Source: Ruminococcus sp.
Lineage (GTDB): Bacteria; Bacillota; Clostridia; Oscillospirales; Acutalibacteraceae
Length of the DNA: 40,821 nucleotides
Assembly: GCA_017464765.1 (NCBI GenBank)
Contig: JAFTYK010000031.1
Span: 1 to 40,821 of the forward strand
Direction: 5' to 3'
Shown here: positions 6,608 to 15,324 of the stretch, piece by piece
Layout: the number at the start of each line of letters is the position of its first letter
How positions within the stretch are numbered: the stretch's first letter is position 1
Notes under the pieces: generated by a model
What the model saw: only the letters and a program-made list of their open reading frames with translations
The model's database searches: none
Told to the model about the DNA's origin: nothing
Translations under genes and position numbers: made by a program

Positions 6608-6871
6608 ATGCTTAAAGAAGAAAAGATTGCTATCATGCAGGAATACGCTATGCACGAGGGCGACACAGGTTCTCCTGAGGTTCAGATTGCTCTTTTAACA
6701 AAGAGAATCAACGACCTTACTGAGCACCTCAAGGTTCACAAGAAGGACCATCACTCACGTCGTGGCTTGTTCAAAATGATCGGTCAGAGACGAGCTCTCC
6801 TTGATTATCTCATCAAGGTTGACATCGAGAGATATCGTTCTATCATTGCTAGACTCGGTATCCGTAAGTAA
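6608..6871 (+). CDS. rpsO: 30S ribosomal protein S15
   Basis: S15 is a primary binding protein of the 30S platform, contacting the 16S three-way junction. The 87 residues show the family hallmarks [29 protein letters not shown] and LLDYL...[13 protein letters not shown]. The length is typical. The ATG follows AAGGTGG. It forms the classic rpsO-pnp pair with the gene downstream, although a strong hairpin and a second promoter lie between them. The structured leader suggests feedback by S15. Confidence 0.98.
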   Translation: MLKEEKIAIMQEYAMHEGDTGSPEVQIALLTKRINDLTEHLKVHKKDHHSRRGLFKMIGQRRALLDYLIKVDIERYRSIIARLGIRK

Positions 6872-6881
6872 GCATACCCCT

Positions 6882-6908
6882 TAGGGCAAACGGTCACCGT
6901 TTGCCCTA
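6882..6908 (+). terminator. Hairpin after rpsO
   Basis: A 12-bp perfect stem TAGGGCAAACGG / CCGTTTGCCCTA with loop TCA. The following TGTTGCGTTTTG is only moderately T-rich, so it may be a weak terminator or an RNA processing site between rpsO and pnp. Confidence 0.7.
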
Positions 6909-7025
6909 TGTTGCGTTTTGAACAGGATTTTTACATTTGTTATTTAGCGGTAAAACGAGCAGATTTTGGTACAATTCTATTTTAAGTCTGTTGGTTTTAT
7001 TGCTAAACGATACAGTGTAAAATCC

Positions 7026-7034
7026 TGTTATAAT
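7026..7034 (+). promoter_or_regulatory. Extended -10 promoter of pnp
   Basis: TGTTATAAT (TATAAT 7029-7034 with TGn) lies about 30 bases before the pnp start; no good -35 is evident, as is usual for extended -10 promoters. Confidence 0.6.
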
Positions 7035-7062
7035 ATATTAATTTTTTATAGGAGGATTTATT

Positions 7063-9279
7063 ATGGCAAACTCAATGATGACATTCGACAAATTCAGAGT
7101 TTTCGAAACAGAATTTGCCGGCAGACCGCTCGTTGTAGAGACCGGTAAAATGACACAGCTTGCTAACGGTGCTTGTTTAGTACGCTACGGCGAGACTGTT
7201 GTTCACGTTGCTGCTACTGCTGCAGCTAAACCAAGAGACGGTATCGACTTCTTCCCGCTTTCAGTAGACTTCGAGGAAAAGCTCTACTCAGTTGGTAAGA
7301 TTCCTGGAAGCTTCTTAAAGCGTGAGGGCAGACCTTCTGACAAGGCTGTTTTAGTTTCCCGTGTTATTGACAGACCTATCCGTCCACTCTTCCCTAAGGA
7401 TATGAGAAACGACGTTTCTATTGTTTGTACAGTAATGAGCGTTGACCCTGACTGTATGCCTGAAATCGCTGCTATGGTTGGTACATCTATCGCTCTTTCA
7501 ATTTCTGACATTCCATGGAATGGTCCTATCTCTTCTGTTTCTGTTGGTCTTGTTGACGGCGAAATCGTTATCAATCCAAACGCCGAGCAGAGAGCAAAGT
7601 CAGATATGGCTACTACTGTTGCTTCAACATCTGAGAGAATCGCTATGATTGAAGCTGGCGCCAACTGCGTAAGTGACGAGGTTATGTACAACGCTATTAT
7701 GGCAGGTCACGAAGCTAACCAGCACATCATCAAGTTCATCGAAGGCATTCAGGCTGAAATCGGTAAAGAAAAGTTCTCTTACCCATCAAATGAGCCTGAC
7801 CATGATATGTTCGAAGCTATCAAGGCTTTCTCTGAAGAGGAAATCAAGGTAGCACTCGACACAGACGACAAGACAGTACGTGACGAAAGACTCAAGCCAA
7901 TCTACGAGAAGGTTCACGAGCATTTCGATGAGATTTACCCAGAGTGCGAAGCTAAAATCGATGAGTGTCTTTACAAGACACAGAAGTTCATCGTCAGAAG
8001 ATGGTTACTCGATGAGCAGAAACGTGTTGACGGCAGAGGCATGGACGATATTCGTCCACTCGCTTCAGAAGTTTCACTTCTCCCACGTGTTCATGGTTCA
8101 GGTCTTTTCACTCGTGGCCAGACACAGGTACTCACTATCGCAACATTAGGTCCTGTTTCTGATGCTCAGTTACTCGACGGTATCGACGACGAGGAAACAA
8201 AGAGATATATGCACCACTACAACTTCCCAAGCTACTCAGTTGGTGAGACAAGACCATCTCGTGGTCCGGGACGTAGAGAAATCGGTCACGGCGCACTTGC
8301 TGAAAGAGCGCTCGTTCCTGTTATCCCATCAGTTGAGGAATTCCCATACGCTATCAGACTTGTTTCAGAAGTTGTTTCTTCAAATGGTTCAACTTCACAG
8401 GGTTCAGTTTGTGGTTCTACACTCGCTCTTATGGACGCAGGTGTTCCAATCAAAGCGCCTGTTGCCGGTATCTCCTGTGGTCTTATCACAGAGGGTGAGC
8501 GTTGGATGACCATGGTTGACATTCAGGGCTTAGAAGATTTCTTCGGCGATATGGACTTCAAGGTAGCAGGTACACACGATGGTATCACAGCTATCCAGAT
8601 GGACCTTAAGATTACAGGTCTTCTCCCAGAGATGGTTAAGGAAGCTTTAGAGAAAACTCACAAGGCTAGAAACTACATCTTAGACGATATTATGCTCAAG
8701 GCTATTCCTGAGCCACGCGCTGAGCTTTCAAAATACGCTCCTAAGATGCTCACAACTACAATCCCTGCCGACAAGATTGCTGAAGTTATCGGCAAGGGCG
8801 GTAAGGTAATCAAGGAAATCCAGGCTGAGTGCGAAGTTAAAATCGACATCGAAGAAGACGGCGAATTCGGTCAGGTATTCGTATCTGGTATCGACGCTGA
8901 AAAATGCAGCCGCGCTTTAGAAATCGTTAAAACTATCGCTACAGATCCAGAGCCTGGTGCTATCTTCTTAGGTAAGGTAACAAGAACAATGGATTTCGGT
9001 GCTTTCGTTGAAATCGCTCCTGGCAAGGAAGGTCTTGTTCACGTTTCACAGCTCGATGTTAAGCGTACAGAAAACGTTACTGACGTTGTAAACGTAGGCG
9101 ACGTTATCCGTGTTAAGGTACTCGAAATCGACGATAAGGGCAGACTCAACCTTTCTCGTAGAGATGTTCTCATCGAGGTTGACGGTCTTACACCTGAAAA
9201 CGACCTGAGTGAAGACAGACCTAGAAGAAGAAATAATGACAGACGCGGTGGAAATAGACACCACAACAACCGTCACTAA
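7063..9279 (+). CDS. pnp: Polynucleotide phosphorylase
   Basis: PNPase is a 3'-5' phosphorolytic exoribonuclease of mRNA decay, acting as a ring-shaped trimer. In order: first RNase PH-like domain (about 1-215; GSFLKREGRPSDKAVLVSRVIDRP), helical linker, second catalytic RNase PH domain (about 310-540; FPSYSVGETRPSRGPGRREIGHG and GDMDFKVAGTHDGITAIQMD with the metal/phosphate site), KH domain with VIGKGGKVIKEIQ (about 565-620), and S1 domain AIFLGKVTRTMDFGAFVEI (about 635-705). A short Arg/Asn-rich tail follows. At 738 residues it is full length. ATG 7063 follows GGAGG. Confidence 0.98.
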   Translation: MANSMMTFDKFRVFETEFAGRPLVVETGKMTQLANGACLVRYGETVVHVAATAAAKPRDGIDFFPLSVDFEEKLYSVGKIPGSFLKREGRPSDKAVLVSRVIDRPIRPLFPKDMRNDVSIVCTVMSVDPDCMPEIAAMVGTSIALSISDIPWNGPISSVSVGLVDGEIVINPNAEQRAKSDMATTVASTSERIAMIEAGANCVSDEVMYNAIMAGHEANQHIIKFIEGIQAEIGKEKFSYPSNEPDHDMFEAIKAFSEEEIKVALDTDDKTVRDERLKPIYEKVHEHFDEIYPECEAKIDECLYKTQKFIVRRWLLDEQKRVDGRGMDDIRPLASEVSLLPRVHGSGLFTRGQTQVLTIATLGPVSDAQLLDGIDDEETKRYMHHYNFPSYSVGETRPSRGPGRREIGHGALAERALVPVIPSVEEFPYAIRLVSEVVSSNGSTSQGSVCGSTLALMDAGVPIKAPVAGISCGLITEGERWMTMVDIQGLEDFFGDMDFKVAGTHDGITAIQMDLKITGLLPEMVKEALEKTHKARNYILDDIMLKAIPEPRAELSKYAPKMLTTTIPADKIAEVIGKGGKVIKEIQAECEVKIDIEEDGEFGQVFVSGIDAEKCSRALEIVKTIATDPEPGAIFLGKVTRTMDFGAFVEIAPGKEGLVHVSQLDVKRTENVTDVVNVGDVIRVKVLEIDDKGRLNLSRRDVLIEVDGLTPENDLSEDRPRRRNNDRRGGNRHHNNRH

Positions 9280-9300
9280 TCTTAATAAGGCATAATTTAA

Positions 9301-9328
9301 GGGACAACCGTTTGGTTGTCCCTTTTTT
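9301..9328 (+). terminator. Terminator of pnp
   Basis: Stem GGGACAACC / GGTTGTCCC with loop GTTT, then TTTTTT. Confidence 0.92.
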
Positions 9329-9350
9329 ATTCGCTGTATTTAATACTATA

Positions 9351-12300
9351 TCAGCCTGCAGCTCCGCCATAAAAATCACTAATCAGTTTCGCAACGTATT
9401 TTTGAATCTGTGTAGCACCCATTATTGTAATCTCATCAACTCCAATTAGAACCATAGCGTTGTACTGCTGCACCTGATTAAGCTCAGCCTTATCTACAAG
9501 CCATTTCTGTATTAAAGTCGCATCAAAAATAGTGATTTCACCATCAAGATCAACATCACCCTTCTGGAATACATTATAATCGAAACCATTGTCAACAATC
9601 TCAGGTATTCCATCGCTTATATCTACAAATCTAAAATCGTTAGCTTCGGCATAACGCTCTGCATCGGTTCCTACGTAACCATACACCGTAAAGTCAGGGA
9701 CAGTTACGCTCTCATAATGAACACCATATCTTGTTGTGTGTCCTAAACTTACGTATCCGACACTTTGAATATTTTCGCCGAAAACAACACAAGTAGCTCC
9801 ACAACCTGAAAAAGCAGCAACACCAATTGTTTCAAGAGTCGAAGGGAAAACGATATTCTTAAGCTTATAACAGCTAGCAAATGCATTATCATCAATAGTT
9901 TTCAGATTTTCATTAAAATCAACTTTTTCAAGGGCTGTACAATATCCAAACGCCGCAAACCCGATTTCTGTCAGACTATCAGGCAAACTAATAGACTTAA
10001 GCAACGGACAGTAAGTGAACACTTCAGAACCAATAACCTCAATTCCTTCCTCGAACACAACAGTTTCAAGACTATCAAAACCGTTTAGAGCCTTACAATT
10101 AATCTCTTTTAGTCCACCCTCGAACGTCAAGCTTGTTGGACTTACTGAATAAAACTCAAACTCATCACTGATTGAAGTAACAGGTATTGAGCCGATTTCA
10201 TCAGGAAATCTTACATCGCTATTGTCACCATAATATCCGACAAGCTCAATTTCTCGTGAGATAATATTAGGGGTATATGCAAATTCCACAACCTCTGATT
10301 CTTCAAACTCAACTTGTACATAATACTCTTTTCCTTTTTCAACAGAAAACTCATAGCTATCATTATTTTCTACAACATCTATCGATAAATCTTCTACTGT
10401 AAGGCTCTTAATATTTCCCATGAATTCTTCAATGATGCATTTATCATCAATCAATCTCACGATAGGAACAAGCGTATCTTCAGACATTACAACTATCATG
10501 GTATTATCCGCATCGGTGACCATACTGGTGGATATAAGAGTAACATCTTTGCTGACGCAATTTGTTGTTTCAACAAAATACGTCATAAATACACCAGCAT
10601 TAAACCTACCTTGCACTTCACTATCCTGTATGCTACAACCATCAAACACCGATTCTTCTGCATAGCTGACAAATCCACCTGCACCATCATTGATACTAAT
10701 AATCTTGGAATCAATTATATTACAATTTATCAAGGAGGAATTGTAAGATTCTGCTGCTAATAAACCCACAAACCCGTTACCTGTAACATTACAATTTGAG
10801 AATGTGATATTTTTGATTGTTGCACCTGAAAGTTCGTAGAAAAGACCCGTTTTATTTCCGCTATCGTTTATATTCAAACCACTGATTGTGTGATTGTTTC
10901 CATCAAAAACACCGCTAAAGAAACTTTTTGAGTACATAGGTTTAAAATCTTCAATAGAGCTTAAATCGAGGTCTGTATTAAGAGTAACACAATTAGCCGA
11001 AACAGGCTCTCCGTTGAGCGAACCGTTGTAGAAAGTCATAAAATCATCTAAGCTATTTATTTCAAAATAATACTCCGAGATTTTTTCTACACTATTGTTA
11101 AGTAAACAAGTTGTATTATCAACAACGTTCTGTGTGGCATTATCATCGGCTAAAACAGCCTTAGCTTTTTCAAGCTGAGAGCTTAACTCATCTATAAGAT
11201 TTTGTGATACCTCTTCGCTATATTCAAAGCTTTCTGCTTTTTCGATGCTCTTTGTAAGCTTATCCTTATGAACTTCACCGTTTGCATTCGAAGTATAGGC
11301 TTTTATCGCAGCATAGCCTATATATTTAACATCACAAACGTCTATCCAATCACCATTTTCATCGGTTATGTAACTTAGGTTTCTCTTAGCACTATCAGAC
11401 TCATAGTCACAGTTCACAAACAAACCGTTTTCATCTGTTATTACAACAGAAAAGATATCACCTGCTGAAAGGTTTACTTTCTTTGGACAATCAATACAGT
11501 GTGTACCGGTCATAGATACACTTGACTCAAAACTCAAAATACTCTCTCCGTCCATAGGTGACGAGTATCCTTTGTTAAGCTTATACACATCAACGGTAAA
11601 GTCAGAATACCCTACATTCGAAAAACAAATCTGCTCAAGGACTTCGTCTGATGTCGCCGTAAACACGTTAGCTACTGAGGTTGAACCCTCAATCACTATA
11701 TTTGATACAACCTGATTCTGATAAATATTATCGAAGTTGTCTACACCTTGAACTTCAAACTGAGAGAAATATTGTATGTATGTTTCATATGACATCCAGA
11801 AGCAACCCTCATAACCGTCAACTGAACAACCGGACTCTTCACCCCAGCTATTTTTACAAAGCCATGCGCCATCATTTTTAGGTCGCATTTCTTCATGGAA
11901 ATACTCCCTACTGAAATTATCATCCCAACCAATAACCGTAACCACATGTCCCATATCATCAGGATTATATTCTATTGATTGTCCGTTATCGTAGTATGCC
12001 TGTATCCCATCAACTAAGTTATAATTCGAGCTATAGCTGGTGTAACTTACAGTAACAGCACCGTTCTCAATTATTCTTTGCTTAGTCAACTCAATATCAT
12101 CAGAAAAAGTATTGAAATCTCTGAATCTGTAATCAGAGTAAAATCTCAGGCTTTCAGTATAGCCTTTGTTCCAATCTTCATAAGGCAATAATTCCTCAGG
12201 ATATACTCCATAGCCACTGCTGAATCCCATAGCGACATCGTCTGCAAATCCGCCACCTTCGCCTTTTCCTGAACTCTGCATAAAGCTGTTGTAAAGCACG

Positions 12301-12752
12301 GAGTTCTCATCATCTATGTTAGTATACAAATACCATGAGTTGCCTGCTTCAGATAAATCCAAAATATCGTGTGCATTTTCAGGAAGATTTGAGCGCAATT
12401 CCGAATTTGTAAGGATATTTGACTCAATAGAAGCCGTCGCAGCAAAATCCCAACACAACCCCTGACTACCCTGATTTCTTACAGGAGTAGATCTGTTTTC
12501 ATCTCTTAAATCATAGCTTTCAGGAAGTACAAAATAGGTTCTAAGCCTACGATTATATTGCGTAATATCCACTTCATCGCCGTTTTCATCATAGTAAACA
12601 GGAAGGTTATTTTCAATCTCGCGTTCTATAGTCCTAAGTCCGTAATCCCCAGGTGTAAGAACCTCGTTTGTTTGTGTTGCGTTTGCAACAAACGAAAGAG
12701 TAGAAAGTAGCAATACAACTGCTAATACTACAGATAAGCTTCTTTTTAACAC
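9351..12752 (-). CDS. Secreted multidomain papain-like (C1) protease with BspA-like repeats and a dockerin-like end
   Basis: This is a 1133-residue exported protein. The GTG start at 12752 follows AAGGGTGA and opens a clear signal peptide (KRSLSVVLAVVLLLSTLSFVANA); an ATG 39 bases upstream lacks a ribosome site. A C1 peptidase domain follows, with NQGSQGLCW (Gln94, Cys100), GHVVTVIGW (His269) and CKNSWGE (Asn301), so the Cys-His-Asn triad is complete. Next come a lectin-like beta domain (about 340-485), a helical FIVAR-like segment (about 490-560), a GLUG-like beta-helix (about 565-750), BspA-type LRR_5 repeats (about 850-1040) and a dockerin-like tail. The first EF-type loop of the tail (GDVDLDGEITIFDAT) is intact; the second (VLIGVDEITIMGAT) has lost its acidic ligands. 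It probably digests protein and binds surfaces outside the cell. It stands alone with no clear promoter of its own. Confidence 0.88.
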   Translation of the reverse strand: MLKRSLSVVLAVVLLLSTLSFVANATQTNEVLTPGDYGLRTIEREIENNLPVYYDENGDEVDITQYNRRLRTYFVLPESYDLRDENRSTPVRNQGSQGLCWDFAATASIESNILTNSELRSNLPENAHDILDLSEAGNSWYLYTNIDDENSVLYNSFMQSSGKGEGGGFADDVAMGFSSGYGVYPEELLPYEDWNKGYTESLRFYSDYRFRDFNTFSDDIELTKQRIIENGAVTVSYTSYSSNYNLVDGIQAYYDNGQSIEYNPDDMGHVVTVIGWDDNFSREYFHEEMRPKNDGAWLCKNSWGEESGCSVDGYEGCFWMSYETYIQYFSQFEVQGVDNFDNIYQNQVVSNIVIEGSTSVANVFTATSDEVLEQICFSNVGYSDFTVDVYKLNKGYSSPMDGESILSFESSVSMTGTHCIDCPKKVNLSAGDIFSVVITDENGLFVNCDYESDSAKRNLSYITDENGDWIDVCDVKYIGYAAIKAYTSNANGEVHKDKLTKSIEKAESFEYSEEVSQNLIDELSSQLEKAKAVLADDNATQNVVDNTTCLLNNSVEKISEYYFEINSLDDFMTFYNGSLNGEPVSANCVTLNTDLDLSSIEDFKPMYSKSFFSGVFDGNNHTISGLNINDSGNKTGLFYELSGATIKNITFSNCNVTGNGFVGLLAAESYNSSLINCNIIDSKIISINDGAGGFVSYAEESVFDGCSIQDSEVQGRFNAGVFMTYFVETTNCVSKDVTLISTSMVTDADNTMIVVMSEDTLVPIVRLIDDKCIIEEFMGNIKSLTVEDLSIDVVENNDSYEFSVEKGKEYYVQVEFEESEVVEFAYTPNIISREIELVGYYGDNSDVRFPDEIGSIPVTSISDEFEFYSVSPTSLTFEGGLKEINCKALNGFDSLETVVFEEGIEVIGSEVFTYCPLLKSISLPDSLTEIGFAAFGYCTALEKVDFNENLKTIDDNAFASCYKLKNIVFPSTLETIGVAAFSGCGATCVVFGENIQSVGYVSLGHTTRYGVHYESVTVPDFTVYGYVGTDAERYAEANDFRFVDISDGIPEIVDNGFDYNVFQKGDVDLDGEITIFDATLIQKWLVDKAELNQVQQYNAMVLIGVDEITIMGATQIQKYVAKLISDFYGGAAG

Positions 12753-12804
12753 AAAATCACCCTTTACTCTTAAAATTAGGATATTTGCCATTTATATTAC
12801 TAAA

Positions 12805-12830
12805 GCCCGAAAATTATAAAACTTTCGGGC
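12805..12830 (-). terminator. Terminator of pyk
   Basis: Stem GCCCGAAA / TTTCGGGC (12805-12812 and 12823-12830), followed on the minus strand by TTTAG and on the plus strand by TTTTG. It sits between pyk and the protease gene, which points the same way. Confidence 0.8.
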
Positions 12831-12837
12831 TTTTGCA

Positions 12838-14271
12838 TTATACAATTCTGATATTCAATGTATCTGTTCCGCCTGTAGGCACAACTTTGTTTGAGCTGAT
12901 TACAATAACAGTGTCACCCTTCTTGACTATACCTGTCTCAAGAGCCTTTGCTATAGCCTGATCGTTTATTGCGTCGGCTGTCTGACACTCCTCGCCTAAA
13001 ACCGCTGTAATACCCCAGTTGAAACTCAGCTTTTTACATACAGCTTCACTTGTAACAACAGCAATAATCGGACATTCAGGACGCCAATGGGCCATAGCTC
13101 TAGCTACTGCACCTGTCTGGCTTTCAGCGATAATCGCCTTTGCACCAACGTTCTGAGCGGTGTGCTTAGCAGAATAGCAGATATTATCCCTGAAATTAGC
13201 TCCGATAGTGAACTTGCCGATAACGTTCTTCAAATCCATCAAATCGTGGTTAGTTTCAGCCTGAGCGCATATATCAGCAAGAGCTTTGACGGATTCCACA
13301 GGATACAAACCTGCTGCGGACTCACCTGACAGCATAACAGCGCTTGTGCCGTCATACACAGCGTTCGCAACGTCAGAAATCTCAGCACGGGTCGGTCGGA
13401 TATTAGTAGTCATACTCTCGAGCATCTGGGTCGCTGTGATAACATACTTACCTGCGATAACACATTTGCGGATAATCATTTTCTGAATCTGCGGAAGCTT
13501 GATAAACGGAATTTCAACGCCCATATCGCCTCTAGCTATCATAATACCATCAGAAACAGCGATGATTCTATCGATGTCATTAACACCGCTTTGGTTCTCA
13601 ATTTTAGCGACAATTTCAACGTCCTCATAACCAAGACTGTCGATAAAGTCTCTCATCTTAAGTACATCGTCAGCCGTTCTTACAAACGAAGCAGCCACCA
13701 CGTTAACGCCCTGTTGCAAACCGAACTCAATGTCCGCTCTGTCAGATGCACTGATATACGGCATGTGGATATCGTATCCCGGTATGTTGATACTCTTTCG
13801 ATTAGAAAGCTTACCGCTGTTTAAAATTTTACACACGATAGCGTCACTCTCAGTAGCAACTACCTCAGCAATAATCTTGCCATCATCAAAAAGAATCTGT
13901 CTGCCGATACTGCTCTTATCCCTTTTGAAAACATCAACAAGCTTAGGATATGAAAGCGAAACACCGTTTTCATCTCCCACTCCCATCTTTGAATAAAGGC
14001 GAAATTCCTGACCTTCCTCTACATTAACACTGTTATCAGGAAAAGTACCGATGCGAATCTCAGGACCTTTTGTATCAAGGAGCATAGCAACGTTCCTACC
14101 TGACTTTTCTACAGCCTCTTTCACTCTATCAAAACGAGCTTTCTGCTCATCGTAAGTTCCGTGTGACATATTAAAACGTGCAACGTTCATACCGGCATTT
14201 ATCATTTTTGTCAGTATTTTCACATCATCACATGCAGGACCCATCGTACAAACGATTTTTGTCATTCTCAA
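12838..14271 (-). CDS. pyk: Pyruvate kinase
   Basis: This enzyme makes pyruvate and ATP from phosphoenolpyruvate and ADP, the last step of glycolysis. The N terminus TKIVCTMGPACDD, the A-domain motif MLLDTKGPEIR, the signature region IVAKIENQSGVNDIDRII with the catalytic Lys, and IMIARGDMGVEIP are all present. The C-terminal domain ends in DTLNIRIV. At 477 residues it is the short form, without the extra PEP-utiliser-like domain of Bacillus Pyk. The preferred start is TTG 14271, which gives (M)RMTKIVCT aligned with MRKTKIVCT of relatives and sits 6 nt after AGGTG; ATG 14265 is the alternative. The promoter is TTTACA-16-TAGAAT (14320-14347). Confidence 0.97.
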   Translation of the reverse strand: MRMTKIVCTMGPACDDVKILTKMINAGMNVARFNMSHGTYDEQKARFDRVKEAVEKSGRNVAMLLDTKGPEIRIGTFPDNSVNVEEGQEFRLYSKMGVGDENGVSLSYPKLVDVFKRDKSSIGRQILFDDGKIIAEVVATESDAIVCKILNSGKLSNRKSINIPGYDIHMPYISASDRADIEFGLQQGVNVVAASFVRTADDVLKMRDFIDSLGYEDVEIVAKIENQSGVNDIDRIIAVSDGIMIARGDMGVEIPFIKLPQIQKMIIRKCVIAGKYVITATQMLESMTTNIRPTRAEISDVANAVYDGTSAVMLSGESAAGLYPVESVKALADICAQAETNHDLMDLKNVIGKFTIGANFRDNICYSAKHTAQNVGAKAIIAESQTGAVARAMAHWRPECPIIAVVTSEAVCKKLSFNWGITAVLGEECQTADAINDQAIAKALETGIVKKGDTVIVISSNKVVPTGGTDTLNIRIV

Positions 14272-14319
14272 GAAAATCACCTCTTAGTATAGTTTTCCGC
14301 GTTGATTACTATTTATTTC

Positions 14320-14347
14320 ATTCTACCACATAATTACAGAATGTAAA
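14320..14347 (-). promoter_or_regulatory. Promoter of pyk
   Basis: On the minus strand: TTTACA (14342-14347), 16-base spacer, TAGAAT (14320-14325). Confidence 0.65.
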
Positions 14348-14359
14348 ACAAAATTTAGG

Positions 14360-15274
14360 TTAAATCTTAATTTTTCTTTTATCCCTCATATTTACTAAAA
14401 CAATACCGATACATATAAGAATAAGACTGACAATATAAAGCGGATTAAAAATCTCTTTTTCTCCCAAAATAATGTATGACCATATTGTACCAAATACAGG
14501 GATAAGCAGGTTATATATCATAATATTTCCTGCATCATTATAAACTAGCAAAGCTGTCCAGATTGAAAAAGCGCAAGCGGATACAAACGCTAAGAAAAAA
14601 AGAACAAAAGCTCCACTTATCGTAAACGTTATAGAAGCCGAAAACGGCAGCGCTACTATGCAAAGAATAATACCGCCAATGAAGAGCTGCCACGCGGTAA
14701 CCTCAAAAATCTTGCCTTTCGATGCAATTTTTCCGTAAAGACTACCTGTTGAGCTGCAAATAGTTGCAAGCAAAATAAACCCTTCTCCAACAAGACTGAA
14801 CGAACCCTCAAAAAAGCCTAAATTAACAATAATTATACCTGACGCTCCCACCAGACAACCTACTATTTTTCTGCCGTTTAGTTTTTCATTTTTAAAAAAC
14901 AACGGAGCAAGTAGCACCCCAAAGAAAGCTGAACATGACGACAGCACCGAGGTTTTTGTTGCTGAAGCGTTTCCGACTCCGATATAATTAAACACATACT
15001 GCAAAATAGTGAGCAATAGCGAGTAAATCAGTATTTTCGGCACGCGCTCTTTTTCAATGGCAAAAATATTCTTTTTCACAAAAGCGCACACAATAAACAC
15101 CATTATTCCTGCGATAAAAAACCTCAGTCCCGCAAAAAGAAGTTTATCGGGAATACTAACGATATTCATATCAGAATATCCGAGTTTTATCAGTGGATAA
15201 GCTGTTCCCCACAAAAGGGTACAGAACACCGCACATAGCGCACATATATACTTGTTAGAAAAAAACTTTTTCAT
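14360..15274 (-). CDS. EamA/DMT-family membrane transporter
   Basis: This is a ten-helix drug/metabolite transporter superfamily protein of 304 residues, made of two EamA repeats of five segments each. The first begins YICALCAVFCTLLWGTAYPLIKLG and the second EGFILLATICSSTGSLYGKIASKG, each with the conserved early Trp/Gly-Ser region. Substrates range widely (amino acids, nucleosides, metabolites) and cannot be read here. The start ATG 15274 follows AAAGGATTATT; an upstream start at 15301 was rejected. The ribosome site lies right after the T-run of the citrate synthase terminator, and no separate promoter is evident, so expression may depend on read-through. Confidence 0.9.
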   Translation of the reverse strand: MKKFFSNKYICALCAVFCTLLWGTAYPLIKLGYSDMNIVSIPDKLLFAGLRFFIAGIMVFIVCAFVKKNIFAIEKERVPKILIYSLLLTILQYVFNYIGVGNASATKTSVLSSCSAFFGVLLAPLFFKNEKLNGRKIVGCLVGASGIIIVNLGFFEGSFSLVGEGFILLATICSSTGSLYGKIASKGKIFEVTAWQLFIGGIILCIVALPFSASITFTISGAFVLFFLAFVSACAFSIWTALLVYNDAGNIMIYNLLIPVFGTIWSYIILGEKEIFNPLYIVSLILICIGIVLVNMRDKRKIKI

Positions 15275-15283
15275 AATAATCCT

Positions 15284-15317
15284 TTTTAAAAGCCACAGCA
15301 AGGAAAATGCTGTGGCT
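15284..15317 (-). terminator. Terminator of the citrate synthase gene, upstream of the EamA gene
   Basis: A 10-bp stem AGCCACAGCA / TGCTGTGGCT (15291-15300 and 15308-15317) followed on the minus strand by TTTTAAAAAGG. The EamA ribosome site begins within the tail of this terminator. Confidence 0.8.
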
Positions 15318-15324
15318 TAATAAT

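Noticed and set aside
7284..8522. Long open frames antisense or out of frame within pnp
   Set aside because: They lack ribosome sites, mirror the codon bias of pnp and show no domain pattern. They are shadows of the coding strand.
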